From: Clostridia bacterium
Lineage (GTDB): Bacteria > Bacillota > Clostridia > Oscillospirales > CAG-272
DNA length: 7,469 nt
NCBI GenBank assembly: GCA_017411935.1
Contig: JAFQPC010000047.1
Coordinates: 1 to 7,469, forward strand
Reading direction: 5' to 3'
Under the pieces are notes generated by a model. The model searched no databases. It saw nothing but the letters and a program-made list of their open reading frames with translations, and was not told the DNA's origin. The translations under genes and the position numbers were made by a program. This document shows positions 1 through 5,718 of this stretch, one piece after another. The stretch's first letter is position 1; each line of letters starts with the position of its first letter.

Positions 1-622
1 CACCGACCTGCTCCATCGCGTCGATGGTAGCAAGTACGTTCTTTGCGTGATCTCTGCCCGACAGGATAGCGAAGACGTAACCCGTGATCTCATCCGAAAG
101 GATGACCGCATCCGAAACGACACCCATCGGGGGGAAGTCAAAGAAGACGACGTCATAGTTCTGCTTCCATTCGGCGATCAGCTCGCGGAGCTTCGGAGCG
201 CTGAGCAGCTCCGAGGGGTTGGGGGGAATACGTCCCGAGGTGATGACGTCAAGATTGGGACGAATGTCTTTCTTTACAACATCGGTCTCGATGCCCGAGA
301 TGAGCTCACTCAGACCCGCCTGACGCTTCTCGAAACCGAAGAAATCGTAGATCGAGGGACAACGCATATCGCCGTCCACGAGAAGGACACGTTTGCCGAT
401 CTGCGAGAAGGAGATGGCAAGGTTTGCGATGATCGTGCTCTTGCCCGAGGCTTCCTTGACCGAGGTGATCGCGTAGATCGGGCAGGCAATGTCAGCAGGG
501 GTTGCGTACATCAGATTGGTACGAAGCTGATTGAAGGCCTCGGAGACAGCGAAGGGAGTTTTTTTGTCGAGCACCTTGGCAGGGCCGTTCGGCGTGACGT
601 TGTATTTTTTCTTTTTTAACAT
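1..622 (-). CDS. cpsD: CpsD-type bacterial tyrosine kinase of an exopolysaccharide locus (C-terminus cut off by the window edge)
   Basis: This is the cytoplasmic autophosphorylating tyrosine kinase (BY-kinase) that pairs with a Wzz/CpsC membrane activator to control capsule or exopolysaccharide chain length and export. The ATG is at 620-622, preceded by an AAAGGGAGG ribosome binding site at about 636-645 that abuts the stop codon of the upstream gene. The 207 visible residues carry the family signature in order: an N-terminal AFNQLRTNL helix (29-37) resembling the family's EAYRxLRTN motif, Walker A TSVKEASGKST (53-63, Lys61), Walker A' LLVDGDMRCPS (80-90, Asp83 and Asp85) and Walker B VVFFDFPPMGVVSDA (158-172, Asp162). 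The family is usually about 230 residues, so only the C-terminal tail, where the phosphorylated tyrosine cluster normally lies, should be missing. The P-loop is atypical, with Ala-Ser where Gly-Glu is usual. A MinD/ParA-like ATPase is the alternative, but the Wzz neighbour makes CpsD far more likely. Confidence 0.9.
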   Translation of the reverse strand, partial: MLKKKKYNVTPNGPAKVLDKKTPFAVSEAFNQLRTNLMYATPADIACPIYAITSVKEASGKSTIIANLAISFSQIGKRVLLVDGDMRCPSIYDFFGFEKRQAGLSELISGIETDVVKKDIRPNLDVITSGRIPPNPSELLSAPKLRELIAEWKQNYDVVFFDFPPMGVVSDAVILSDEITGYVFAILSGRDHAKNVLATIDAMEQVG

Positions 623-645
623 AATATCGTACGAGCCTCCCTTTC

Positions 646-1491
646 TTATTTCTTAGCAGTTGTTTCCCAGTGGGGAATTGCCGATATCACGGGTTTTCCG
701 ATCATATTCTTTACGTCATCCTCGGTCACGAGCGTCGAAGCGATCGACGAGAGAATGAGGAAGAAGCCGTAGGAGAGTACCGCGGCAATGACACCGGAAA
801 GCAGCGTGTTTACAATGAGATTGGGCGAATCGTGGGTCTTTGCTTCCACGGGCGACTTCAGCACGGCAATACAGTCGAGACGCGTAGTCGGCTCACCGTT
901 CAGCTCCAAAAAGGTCTTGATCTGCTCTAACTTTGGTACGTTGTATCCCTCAGGGAACGCGCCGTCCTTTTGCATCGCTTGCAGCACGCTGTGCGTGCGA
1001 TCGGCAATGATCGCTCCCGTATTATCAATGGGCTTTGCGATCTCGGTGACGGTAGTAGGAGCAATTTCCTCGAGAAGCTGAGCCGTACGGTAGGCGAGCT
1101 TCTTATCGGTGTGCGAGACGGTAACGGTAAAGACCGAGGTCTCGGTCTTCGAGGAGCTCTTGAGCATTCCGCGAAGCGTGTTGGGCGTTACGTTACTGTA
1201 ACCTTCCGATTGCAAAACGTCGGAGATCTTCGTCAGAAGCGTGTCTCCCTGAATGATCTCGATGTAATCGTTGACAAGATATTCGGCGGCGGCAAGATAG
1301 GTCGCCGAGGTGTAGTCCAGATCGGTGTTCACGTTGACAACGTAAAACTTGACCGACGAGGAGTATTTTTTCGGAATGAGGAATTGTGTAACAGCGGCAG
1401 CGAGGATCATAACGAGCAGAGTGATCGCAACGATCTTCCACCAATGCTTTTTGAAAACGGTCAGCAAGAAAGAAAAGTTGAGCTCTTTCAT
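646..1491 (-). CDS. Wzz/CpsC/YveK-like polysaccharide chain-length determinant, membrane activator of the tyrosine kinase
   Basis: A 281-residue membrane protein expected to set polysaccharide chain length and to activate the adjacent CpsD kinase. It has a short cytoplasmic N-terminus, a first membrane segment at about residues 17-39 ending in FLIPKKYSSSVKFYVVN (the typical Wzz entry into the extracytoplasmic domain), a long extracytoplasmic domain (about 40-225), a second membrane segment at about 226-250, and a C-terminal cytoplasmic stretch with TEDDVKNMIGKPVISAIP (256-273), matching the usual CpsC tail that contacts the kinase. The ATG is preceded by an AGAAAGGACG ribosome binding site about 12 nt upstream. 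It is the first gene of an operon with cpsD: the gap is 23 nt and the cpsD ribosome binding site overlaps the region just after this stop. A strong promoter lies just upstream at 1530-1559. It lacks a fused kinase domain, the usual Firmicute two-protein arrangement. Confidence 0.87.
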   Translation of the reverse strand: MKELNFSFLLTVFKKHWWKIVAITLLVMILAAAVTQFLIPKKYSSSVKFYVVNVNTDLDYTSATYLAAAEYLVNDYIEIIQGDTLLTKISDVLQSEGYSNVTPNTLRGMLKSSSKTETSVFTVTVSHTDKKLAYRTAQLLEEIAPTTVTEIAKPIDNTGAIIADRTHSVLQAMQKDGAFPEGYNVPKLEQIKTFLELNGEPTTRLDCIAVLKSPVEAKTHDSPNLIVNTLLSGVIAAVLSYGFFLILSSIASTLVTEDDVKNMIGKPVISAIPHWETTAKK

Positions 1492-1529
1492 AATTGCATA
1501 CGTCCTTTCTTTTCATATTAGTTCATTTT

Positions 1530-1559
1530 ATTATAACACAAAGAGAGGGGAATTGTCAA
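1530..1559 (-). promoter_or_regulatory. Sigma-A-type promoter of the Wzz-cpsD operon
   Basis: Reading the minus strand, TTGACA (1554-1559) and TATAAT (1530-1535) both match the consensus exactly and are separated by 18 bases. Transcription would begin near 1523, giving a leader of about 30 nt before the ATG at 1491. The -35 box starts about 20 nt after the stop of the upstream GNAT-like gene, so the polysaccharide operon is likely to have its own transcript. No clear operator palindrome is visible around it. Confidence 0.85.
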
Positions 1560-1579
1560 GGGAAAGCCTTATGATTCCT

Positions 1580-1990
1580 TTATTTTTCTTTGTGGTTTCC
1601 GCAATGGTCGGTAAAGAAGCCCTCAAGATTGATCGCCCAGACCCCGTCGTCGTTTTGGGTAAAGCCGATGGCACGCAGAAGCGTCTCGTCAGCCGAGCCG
1701 ACGAAGGTGGCGAAGTGGACGCCGCACAGATCAATGAAATTGAGTGTGCCGCGACCCATCACGAACATTGCCTCAAAGTCACTGCCCGCCGCGGGCTCAA
1801 CGTGATCCACCACCTTGGCAAGGTCGTAGAGAACACCGCCCTCTGCCGTCAGCTTGAACTGACAGATGCCGACAAGGTCGTCATCGACCGTCGCCGCATA
1901 GGCAAGAAGTTCGGGCTTGAATGAGATGTTGCATTTTTGACACAGAGCCTCTTGCTCTGCCTTGGATTGTACGGGAAGAACTTTTAACAT
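1580..1990 (-). CDS. Small GNAT-like protein, possible N-acetyltransferase, substrate unknown
   Basis: A 136-residue soluble protein with no signal peptide or membrane segment. The pattern resembles a compact GNAT fold: a strand pair with a D-D-D turn (residues 30-48, AATVDDDLVGICQFKL), a central segment DFEAMFVMGRGTLNFIDLCGV (71-91), and a late DETLLRAIGF (101-110) resembling the closing L-Y-x-x-x-GF motif of acetyltransferases. The canonical acetyl-CoA loop (Q/R-x-x-G-x-G/A) is not clear, so catalytic activity is uncertain. Cysteines form a C-x-x-C near the N-terminus (Cys17, Cys20), and the C-terminus carries His-Cys and a nearby His (129-133), possibly a metal site. The ATG at 1988-1990 has an AAAGG ribosome binding site about 10 nt upstream. 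It stands alone between a repeat and the Wzz promoter, and context gives no functional clue. Confidence 0.7.
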   Translation of the reverse strand: MLKVLPVQSKAEQEALCQKCNISFKPELLAYAATVDDDLVGICQFKLTAEGGVLYDLAKVVDHVEPAAGSDFEAMFVMGRGTLNFIDLCGVHFATFVGSADETLLRAIGFTQNDDGVWAINLEGFFTDHCGNHKEK

Positions 1991-2014
1991 AGGAGTACCT
2001 TTCTTTCTTTGTCA

Positions 2015-2152
2015 TATGCGAATAAAGCCTTCCCCAGTGGGGGAAGGGGGACCACGAAGTGGTGGATGAGGTGTAATAAAGCAACTCCTCATCCGTCACG
2101 CTACGCGTGCCACCTTCTCCCGCAGGAGAAGGCTTGGCTGCGAGTTCGTATA
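2015..2152. repeat. MITE-like inverted-repeat element made of several hairpins
   Basis: This fills most of the gap between rluB and the GNAT-like gene. The core runs 2025-2135 and begins and ends with the same inverted sequence (AAGCCTTCCCC at the left; AAGCCTTCTCC on the other strand at the right). An outer inverted pair TATGCGAA (2015-2022) and TTCGTATA (2145-2152) may mark the true ends. Inside are hairpins: CCTTCCCC/GGGGAAGG (2028-2047, 4-nt loop), ACCAC/GTGGT (2051-2063), GATGAGG/CCTCATC around the centre, CACGC/GCGTG (2097-2109), and CCTTCTCC/GGAGAAGG (2113-2132). No transposase or credible reading frame is present. It resembles non-autonomous palindromic elements that recur in gut Clostridia genomes, recognised from memory rather than by a search. 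It could also act as a bidirectional transcription stop. Confidence 0.8.
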
Positions 2153-2166
2153 AAAATCAATATTTG

Positions 2167-2898
2167 TTACTTCTTCAAAATCGTCTTTGCTTCACCGCGA
2201 AGGTAGGCAAGCTCGTCTTCGGTGAGAGCTCTCCATTTGCCTTGGGGAAGCGAACCGAGTGTTAGCTCTCCGATCGCGATGCGTTGCAAACGGAGCACCG
2301 AAAGACCGACCGAGGAGCACATCTTGCGGATCTGTCGGTTGCGTCCCTCAAAGAGCTCCATTTCGAGAAGCGTCTCGGTGGGCGTGGACGACAGTTTCAC
2401 TGTTTTTACCGCACGAAGCTCGTAGCCGTCGATCGTCATCGGGGCATTCAGGCGAGCGAGAAGCTCGTCCGTTACCGCGCCGCGTACCGTAACGCGGTAG
2501 ATCTTCGGAATTTCGTGGCGCGGATGCGTCAGACGGTTGGCAAGCTCACCGTCGTCGGTCAGGAGCAGAAGACCGTCGGACTCCATATCGAGCCGACCGA
2601 TGGGATAGACGCGCCGCCCCACCCCCGAGACGAGCTCACGGACGGTCGGACGACCCTGTTCATCCGAAAGGGTGGTGACAACGCCGCGCGGCTTGTTGAG
2701 CATCACGCAAAGCTTGTCCGAGACGGTCGGCTTCAGAATGCGACCGCGGTATTCGACAACGTCGCGCTCGGGATCAATGCGCCTGCCAAGCTCGGCAGGC
2801 TCGCCGTTGACCCGAACACGACCGAGCTTGATCTCCTCCTCGGCGGCGCGCCGCGAGAGCACTCCGCAGTCGGTAAAATATTTTTGTAGTTTGATCAT
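2167..2898 (-). CDS. rluB: RluB/RsuA-family rRNA pseudouridine synthase
   Basis: A cytoplasmic enzyme that isomerises a specific uridine to pseudouridine in ribosomal RNA; RluB-type members act on 23S rRNA. From the chosen ATG (2896-2898) it has 243 residues, normal for the family. An N-terminal S4 RNA-binding domain covers about residues 1-58 (MIKLQKYFTDCGVLSRRAAE onward). The catalytic motif GRLDMESDGLLLLTDDGE (101-118) contains the presumed nucleophile Asp104. The C-terminal EGRNRQIRKMCSSVGLSVLR (184-203) is the usual substrate-loop signature. The frame stays open 33 codons further upstream, but that part is unlike the family and runs into a repeat, so I reject it. The nearest ribosome binding site, AAGAAAGG, is about 20 nt before the ATG, which is unusually far. 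The paralogues RsuA and RluE/F are alternatives; B. subtilis synteny (dacB-spmA-spmB-rluB) favours RluB. Confidence 0.92.
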   Translation of the reverse strand: MIKLQKYFTDCGVLSRRAAEEEIKLGRVRVNGEPAELGRRIDPERDVVEYRGRILKPTVSDKLCVMLNKPRGVVTTLSDEQGRPTVRELVSGVGRRVYPIGRLDMESDGLLLLTDDGELANRLTHPRHEIPKIYRVTVRGAVTDELLARLNAPMTIDGYELRAVKTVKLSSTPTETLLEMELFEGRNRQIRKMCSSVGLSVLRLQRIAIGELTLGSLPQGKWRALTEDELAYLRGEAKTILKK

Positions 2899-2952
2899 AA
2901 GGTCACAGCTTTTTGAAACCTTTCTTTTAATGGGAATGTGTTTCACAATTTT

Positions 2953-3035
2953 GGTAGGGGCTGGCGCCTCGACAGCCCGAAAATAACGAAATTGCAAATG
3001 GATTGGACGGGGCGTCGTAGGCGCCGCCCCCTACC
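2953..3035. repeat. Short inverted-repeat element between the carboxypeptidase gene and rluB
   Basis: An 83-bp stretch whose ends are imperfect inverted repeats of about 27 bp. The left arm starts GGTAGGGGCTGGCGCC (2953-2968), and the right arm read on the other strand starts GGTAGGGGGCGGCGCC. Both continue into a C-GAC-GCCCG-type sequence. The middle is AT-rich (about 2980-3004). It is GC-rich at the arms, unlike the surrounding spacer, and holds no gene. It looks like a small non-autonomous element and could fold into one strong hairpin that ends transcription from the carboxypeptidase gene. It shares no sequence with the repeat at 2015-2152. Confidence 0.75.
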
Positions 3036-3046
3036 GAAGATATTTT

Positions 3047-4204
3047 TTAGCTACCAAAAAATCTCCGAATCCTCTCAAAAAATCCAAGTTTTTCGGGTGC
3101 CTTTGACGCGACGACCTCAGTCGTAACAAGCTCGGCGCTTGCTACCTTTCCCTCACAGGCGACGGCAAGCGTCGCAAGGGGAGCTCCCTCGGAGACGGGA
3201 GCGTAGGCAAAGCGCGAGACGGCTTCGACGCGACGGGAGATCGGTTCCCGCGATTTTGGCAGGATCATCGAGATCGGCTCGGCATTCGAAAGGACGACCG
3301 AGTCCGAAACACCGCCCACGACGGGCATCTCATAGGTCAATGCCCCCGCGTCGAGCGTGACGCACTCGTAGGACGCAAAGCCAAAATCGAGCATCGCTGT
3401 GTGGTCGCGCCAATCGTCGGGCGCATTGAGAGTCACGGCGATCAACGTCATTCCGCCGCGCTCGGCGGCACTCACCAGCGTTCGCCCCGTGGCTTTGGTA
3501 AATCCCGTTTTCATTCCGATCGCTCCCTCGTAGGTGCGGAGCAGACGGTTGTGGTTGACAAGCAACCGCGCATCGGGCGTACCGTCCATCGGAATGGTCT
3601 TTTTGTAAGTAGCGACGATGCCCGATAAGAGGGGATCGTCCAGCACGCGACGGGCAATCGAAGCAAGGTCGCGCGCCGTCGTGTAGTGATCGTCGTCGGA
3701 AAGTCCGTGCGGATTGGAAAAGTGCGTGTTTTGAAGCCCCCACTCGTCGGCGAGGGCGTTCATTTTTTCGCAAAAATTCTCTACACTGCCTGCCGAGAAG
3801 ACGGCAAGCGCGGTGGCGGCATCGTTCGCGGAGGAGAGGAGAAGCGCCCAAAGAAGCTCCCGTACCGTCAGCATTTCCCCTGCGACCAGATAGATCGACG
3901 AGCCCTCAATGCCTACCGCTTCGCGCGGGATCTTTACCGCAGTGTCGGGGTCCTCCACGAGAGAGAGAACGGTCAGCGCCGTCATCAGCTTGGTCGTGCT
4001 CGCAGGACCGAGACGCTCGTCGGGGTTCTTTTCAAAGAAGACCGAGCCGTCCTCGGCGCAGAGCAGGATCGCGCTCCTTGCCGAAACCGACGGCAAAGAA
4101 AGGGGCAGAGCATTCGTCGGTAAAAATAAATGCGCAAGCAAAGAAGCCCCCGCCAAAAGTGCGAGAAGAATGCAAAAAATCTTTTTGAGTACGCGAAAGA
4201 TCAC
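3047..4204 (-). CDS. D-alanyl-D-alanine carboxypeptidase, S11 family (DacF/DacB type penicillin-binding protein)
   Basis: A secreted, membrane-attached enzyme that removes the terminal D-alanine from peptidoglycan stem pentapeptides. The 385-residue protein has an N-terminal signal/anchor segment (residues about 8-30). The three active-site motifs are intact: S-T-T-K (69-72, nucleophile Ser69 and Lys72), S-A-N (125-127) and K-T-G (232-234). A C-terminal beta-rich PBP5-like domain follows (about 275-365). The end, KLGFFERIRRFFGS, is amphipathic and would lie against the membrane, as in other low-molecular-weight PBPs. The start is a GTG (4202-4204) placed 6 nt after a GGGGGAGGG ribosome binding site; an ATG 4 bases upstream is in another frame. 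In B. subtilis the syntenic gene is dacB, which acts in the spore cortex, so a sporulation or general wall role are both possible. Confidence 0.93.
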   Translation of the reverse strand: MIFRVLKKIFCILLALLAGASLLAHLFLPTNALPLSLPSVSARSAILLCAEDGSVFFEKNPDERLGPASTTKLMTALTVLSLVEDPDTAVKIPREAVGIEGSSIYLVAGEMLTVRELLWALLLSSANDAATALAVFSAGSVENFCEKMNALADEWGLQNTHFSNPHGLSDDDHYTTARDLASIARRVLDDPLLSGIVATYKKTIPMDGTPDARLLVNHNRLLRTYEGAIGMKTGFTKATGRTLVSAAERGGMTLIAVTLNAPDDWRDHTAMLDFGFASYECVTLDAGALTYEMPVVGGVSDSVVLSNAEPISMILPKSREPISRRVEAVSRFAYAPVSEGAPLATLAVACEGKVASAELVTTEVVASKAPEKLGFFERIRRFFGS

Positions 4205-4210
4205 CCATAT

Positions 4211-4219
4211 CCCTCCCCC
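4211..4219 (-). promoter_or_regulatory. Ribosome binding site that fixes the GTG start of the carboxypeptidase gene
   Basis: On the minus strand GGGGGAGGG is followed by ATATGG and then the GTG at 4202-4204. The 6-nt spacing suits the GTG. The ATG at 4206-4208 lies out of frame and only 2 nt from the site, so it is not the start. Confidence 0.7.
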
Positions 4220-4234
4220 AAAACCGATTGGTTT

Positions 4235-4263
4235 ATTATATGAGAGAAAGAGGGGGGATATGA
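4235..4263 (-). promoter_or_regulatory. Probable promoter of the carboxypeptidase gene (good -10, weak -35)
   Basis: A consensus TATAAT (4235-4240 on the minus strand) lies about 30 nt before the GTG start. No good TTGACA lies 16-18 bases upstream; the best candidates are TCATAT at 4258-4263 or TTTCAT slightly further out. The position between a repeat and a gene with its own strong ribosome binding site supports a local start of transcription. The poor -35 could mean an activator or an alternative sigma factor, which cannot be decided from sequence. Confidence 0.45.
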
Positions 4264-4317
4264 AAAAGTTCCACCCTATGGTTTTTCATCGGGATTCGCA
4301 CAAATATCGTTTTAATA

Positions 4318-4474
4318 AAAATCGCATCCCAAACTTGTCGAGGACGTAGGGTCCGACAAGTTTGTTCCTCAGAAAGCCGAAGACTGTACCGAGAATACGG
4401 CGACAGCAATCACCAATTGTGCAGTTTTCTTTTGGTTACTTTTCTTTTTTAAAAGAAAAGTAACACGCATCCTC
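4318..4474 (-). repeat. Structured direct repeat, copy 1, downstream of ytfJ
   Basis: This 157-bp element, about 20 nt after the ytfJ stop, recurs at 5719-5866 in the same orientation with roughly 90% identity. In transcription order it has an AT-rich palindrome (4435-4464; two 14-base arms, GTTACTTTTCTTTT and AAAAGAAAAGTAAC, with a 2-base centre), a variable middle, then a hairpin with an 11-bp stem CAAACTTGTCG/CGACAAGTTTG (4330-4340 with 4354-4364), followed 8 bases later by a T-run. It may end transcription from ytfJ, though neither hairpin has the tight T-tract of a classical intrinsic terminator. No conserved reading frame is shared by the two copies. The rest of this roughly 290-base gap holds the promoter of the carboxypeptidase gene and otherwise nothing I can recognise. 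Confidence 0.88.
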
Positions 4475-4494
4475 TCGCGTCTTTATATCTTTTC

Positions 4495-4917
4495 TTAAAA
4501 ATCCTCGTCGTCCGCGGGCTTGTCCTTAGCAAAGAGATCCTTGATCTTGGCGATGATATCGGGCGTGCGCTCGACGAGATCGGCGATCTGATCGACGGGG
4601 TCGGGCTTGCCCTTCTTATTGCAGTTGATATACTCGACGTCGCCGTAACGGTCGATGACGAGGAAGCCTGCGGGAGCGACCGACAGACCCGTACCGCCGC
4701 CGCCACCGAAGTTCTGAGGGCGAGGCTGAGCATCCTTCTTGGGGTTGTAATCGACACCGCCCGAAGCAATACCGATCGAGATCTTCGAGATCGGAATGAT
4801 GGTCGTGCCTGCCTCGGTCGAGATCGGGTCGCCGATCACAGTGTTGGCATCCACCATCGTGCGAATGCTTTCCATCGAGGAACGGATAATTTCGGGAATT
4901 TTGTTTTCGTTTGCCAT
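4495..4917 (-). CDS. ytfJ: YtfJ/GerW-family protein
   Basis: A 140-residue cytoplasmic protein of the YtfJ/GerW family, whose B. subtilis member is a spore protein needed for efficient germination; the biochemical role is unknown. Family marks are IIRSSMESIRTMVDANTVIGDP (10-31), the strand TTIIPISKISIGIASGGVDY (38-57), the glycine run FGGGGGTGLSV (70-80), and AGFLVIDR (83-90). The C-terminal helix and acidic tail (ADDEDF) are normal in length. The ATG (4915-4917) has a GAAAGG ribosome binding site about 10 nt upstream. It follows the DUF2953 gene after 38 bases, the same pairing as ytfI-ytfJ in B. subtilis. The AT-rich spacer holds a TATAAT (4948-4953) without a good -35, so a second start of transcription is possible. 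Presence of the gene hints at spore formation but does not prove it, since family members also occur in lineages with doubtful sporulation. Confidence 0.92.
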   Translation of the reverse strand: MANENKIPEIIRSSMESIRTMVDANTVIGDPISTEAGTTIIPISKISIGIASGGVDYNPKKDAQPRPQNFGGGGGTGLSVAPAGFLVIDRYGDVEYINCNKKGKPDPVDQIADLVERTPDIIAKIKDLFAKDKPADDEDF

Positions 4918-4955
4918 AACTTGAATTCCTTTCGTGATATTACTATCATTATATA

Positions 4956-5650
4956 TTAATTATATTTATGACCTGTTTGATTTGCCGACTTCGCCTTGTG
5001 AGCGAGGAATTTCTTCAGTGCGCCGAGAGCGACCGAGAAAACGTGCCAGACACGAAGCGAGAACGAGAGCTTGACGTCAAGCTCAGGGGTCTCCCCGAGA
5101 AAATCAGGTTCGACCGAGAAATCCTTCTCGCGGGGCAGCGAAAAGTTCTTGACCTCGGCGAGAACAGGGAGCAGAATATTCAGCGCAGTACACGCCGCGC
5201 CGTAGGCAACGGCAGTCGTTGCCGCGTCCCCCGTGGCGACCTTGATCTTGACACGTGCCACGTCGATGCGTAAGTGCTTGAAAAAGCGGCGATGACCTCG
5301 GCGGCAATGCCGCGGACCATCGAGACGGTGTCAAGGATCTCGGACATACTCTTTTTTGGTTTTTCCTTTGCTGCCTGCTTTTTCTGCTTTTTGGCTTCTG
5401 CCTTGGCTTTGGCGGCTTCGCGCTTCTTTTGCGCTTTCTTTCGCGCCTTTGCGCGAATACGCTCGGATTTTTTCTTTGACATCGAGCGCGGACCTTTTTT
5501 CTCCTTTTTGGGGAGAATTTTGATTTTGAGAAAGAGAACGCGTACCGAAAGCGTCACCTCATCGGTATAGGCGATCGTGATCGTCGCCTTGAGCGAGAGG
5601 AGAAAAACGAAAAAGAGCAGAATACAGCCGATGATAATGAGTGCCGTCAT
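4956..5650 (-). CDS. DUF2953 (YtfI-like) membrane-anchored protein, interrupted by a one-base frameshift
   Basis: A protein of unknown function, commonly encoded next to ytfJ. The first frame starts at the ATG 5648-5650 behind a strong AAAGGAGG site and gives an N-terminal membrane segment (residues 1-20), a short strand-rich part (21-47) and a very Lys/Arg/Ala-rich charged stretch (48-100) that may form a coiled helix. It then reads EILDTVSMVRGIAAEVIAAF (104-123), where family similarity switches frame. The C-terminal part continues in the other frame as FKHLRIDVARVKIKVATGDA, the conserved DUF2953 core, ending at 4956. The switch falls on a run of five A (plus strand 5281-5285); one more A would give a normal 231-residue protein. 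As written, the first frame would run on into unrelated residues and stop at 5180. The cause may be a sequencing or assembly slip, a real mutation, or slippage during expression. A GTG at 5259-5261 could start only the C-terminal part, but no good ribosome binding site supports it. Confidence 0.85.
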
Positions 5651-5718
5651 TGTTTTCCTCCTTTCGTGTGTCGTTTTGGATTATTTTAGTATTTGCAATA
5701 ATTTTAGGTTTTAACAGT

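Noticed and set aside
47..619. 190-codon plus-strand open frame opposite cpsD
   Set aside because: It is a mirror of the minus-strand kinase, whose Walker motifs are clear; the plus-strand translation looks like a low-complexity charged shadow.
2025..2135. CRISPR-like or tandem repeat array
   Set aside because: The repeated blocks are inverted arms of one element and not regularly spaced direct repeats with unique spacers.
2899..2997. 33-codon N-terminal extension of rluB
   Set aside because: Family proteins begin at the S4 domain (MIKLQKYF here), and the extension is partly encoded by an inverted-repeat element.
4259..4349. 29-codon plus-strand ORF starting at an ATG after a G-rich run
   Set aside because: It faces the other way from all other genes, runs into a repeat, and the G-run is too close to the ATG; no similarity is recognised.
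4435..4464. AT-rich palindrome as a classical intrinsic terminator of ytfJ
   Set aside because: The stem is long, but no T-tract directly follows it in either direction and it has almost no GC pairs, so a standard Rho-independent terminator is not supported; it is kept as part of the repeat.
5651..5718. Promoter for DUF2953-ytfJ (TAAAAT at 5683-5688 on the minus strand)
   Set aside because: No acceptable -35 box lies 16-18 bases upstream and the region is AT-rich enough to give such matches by chance.
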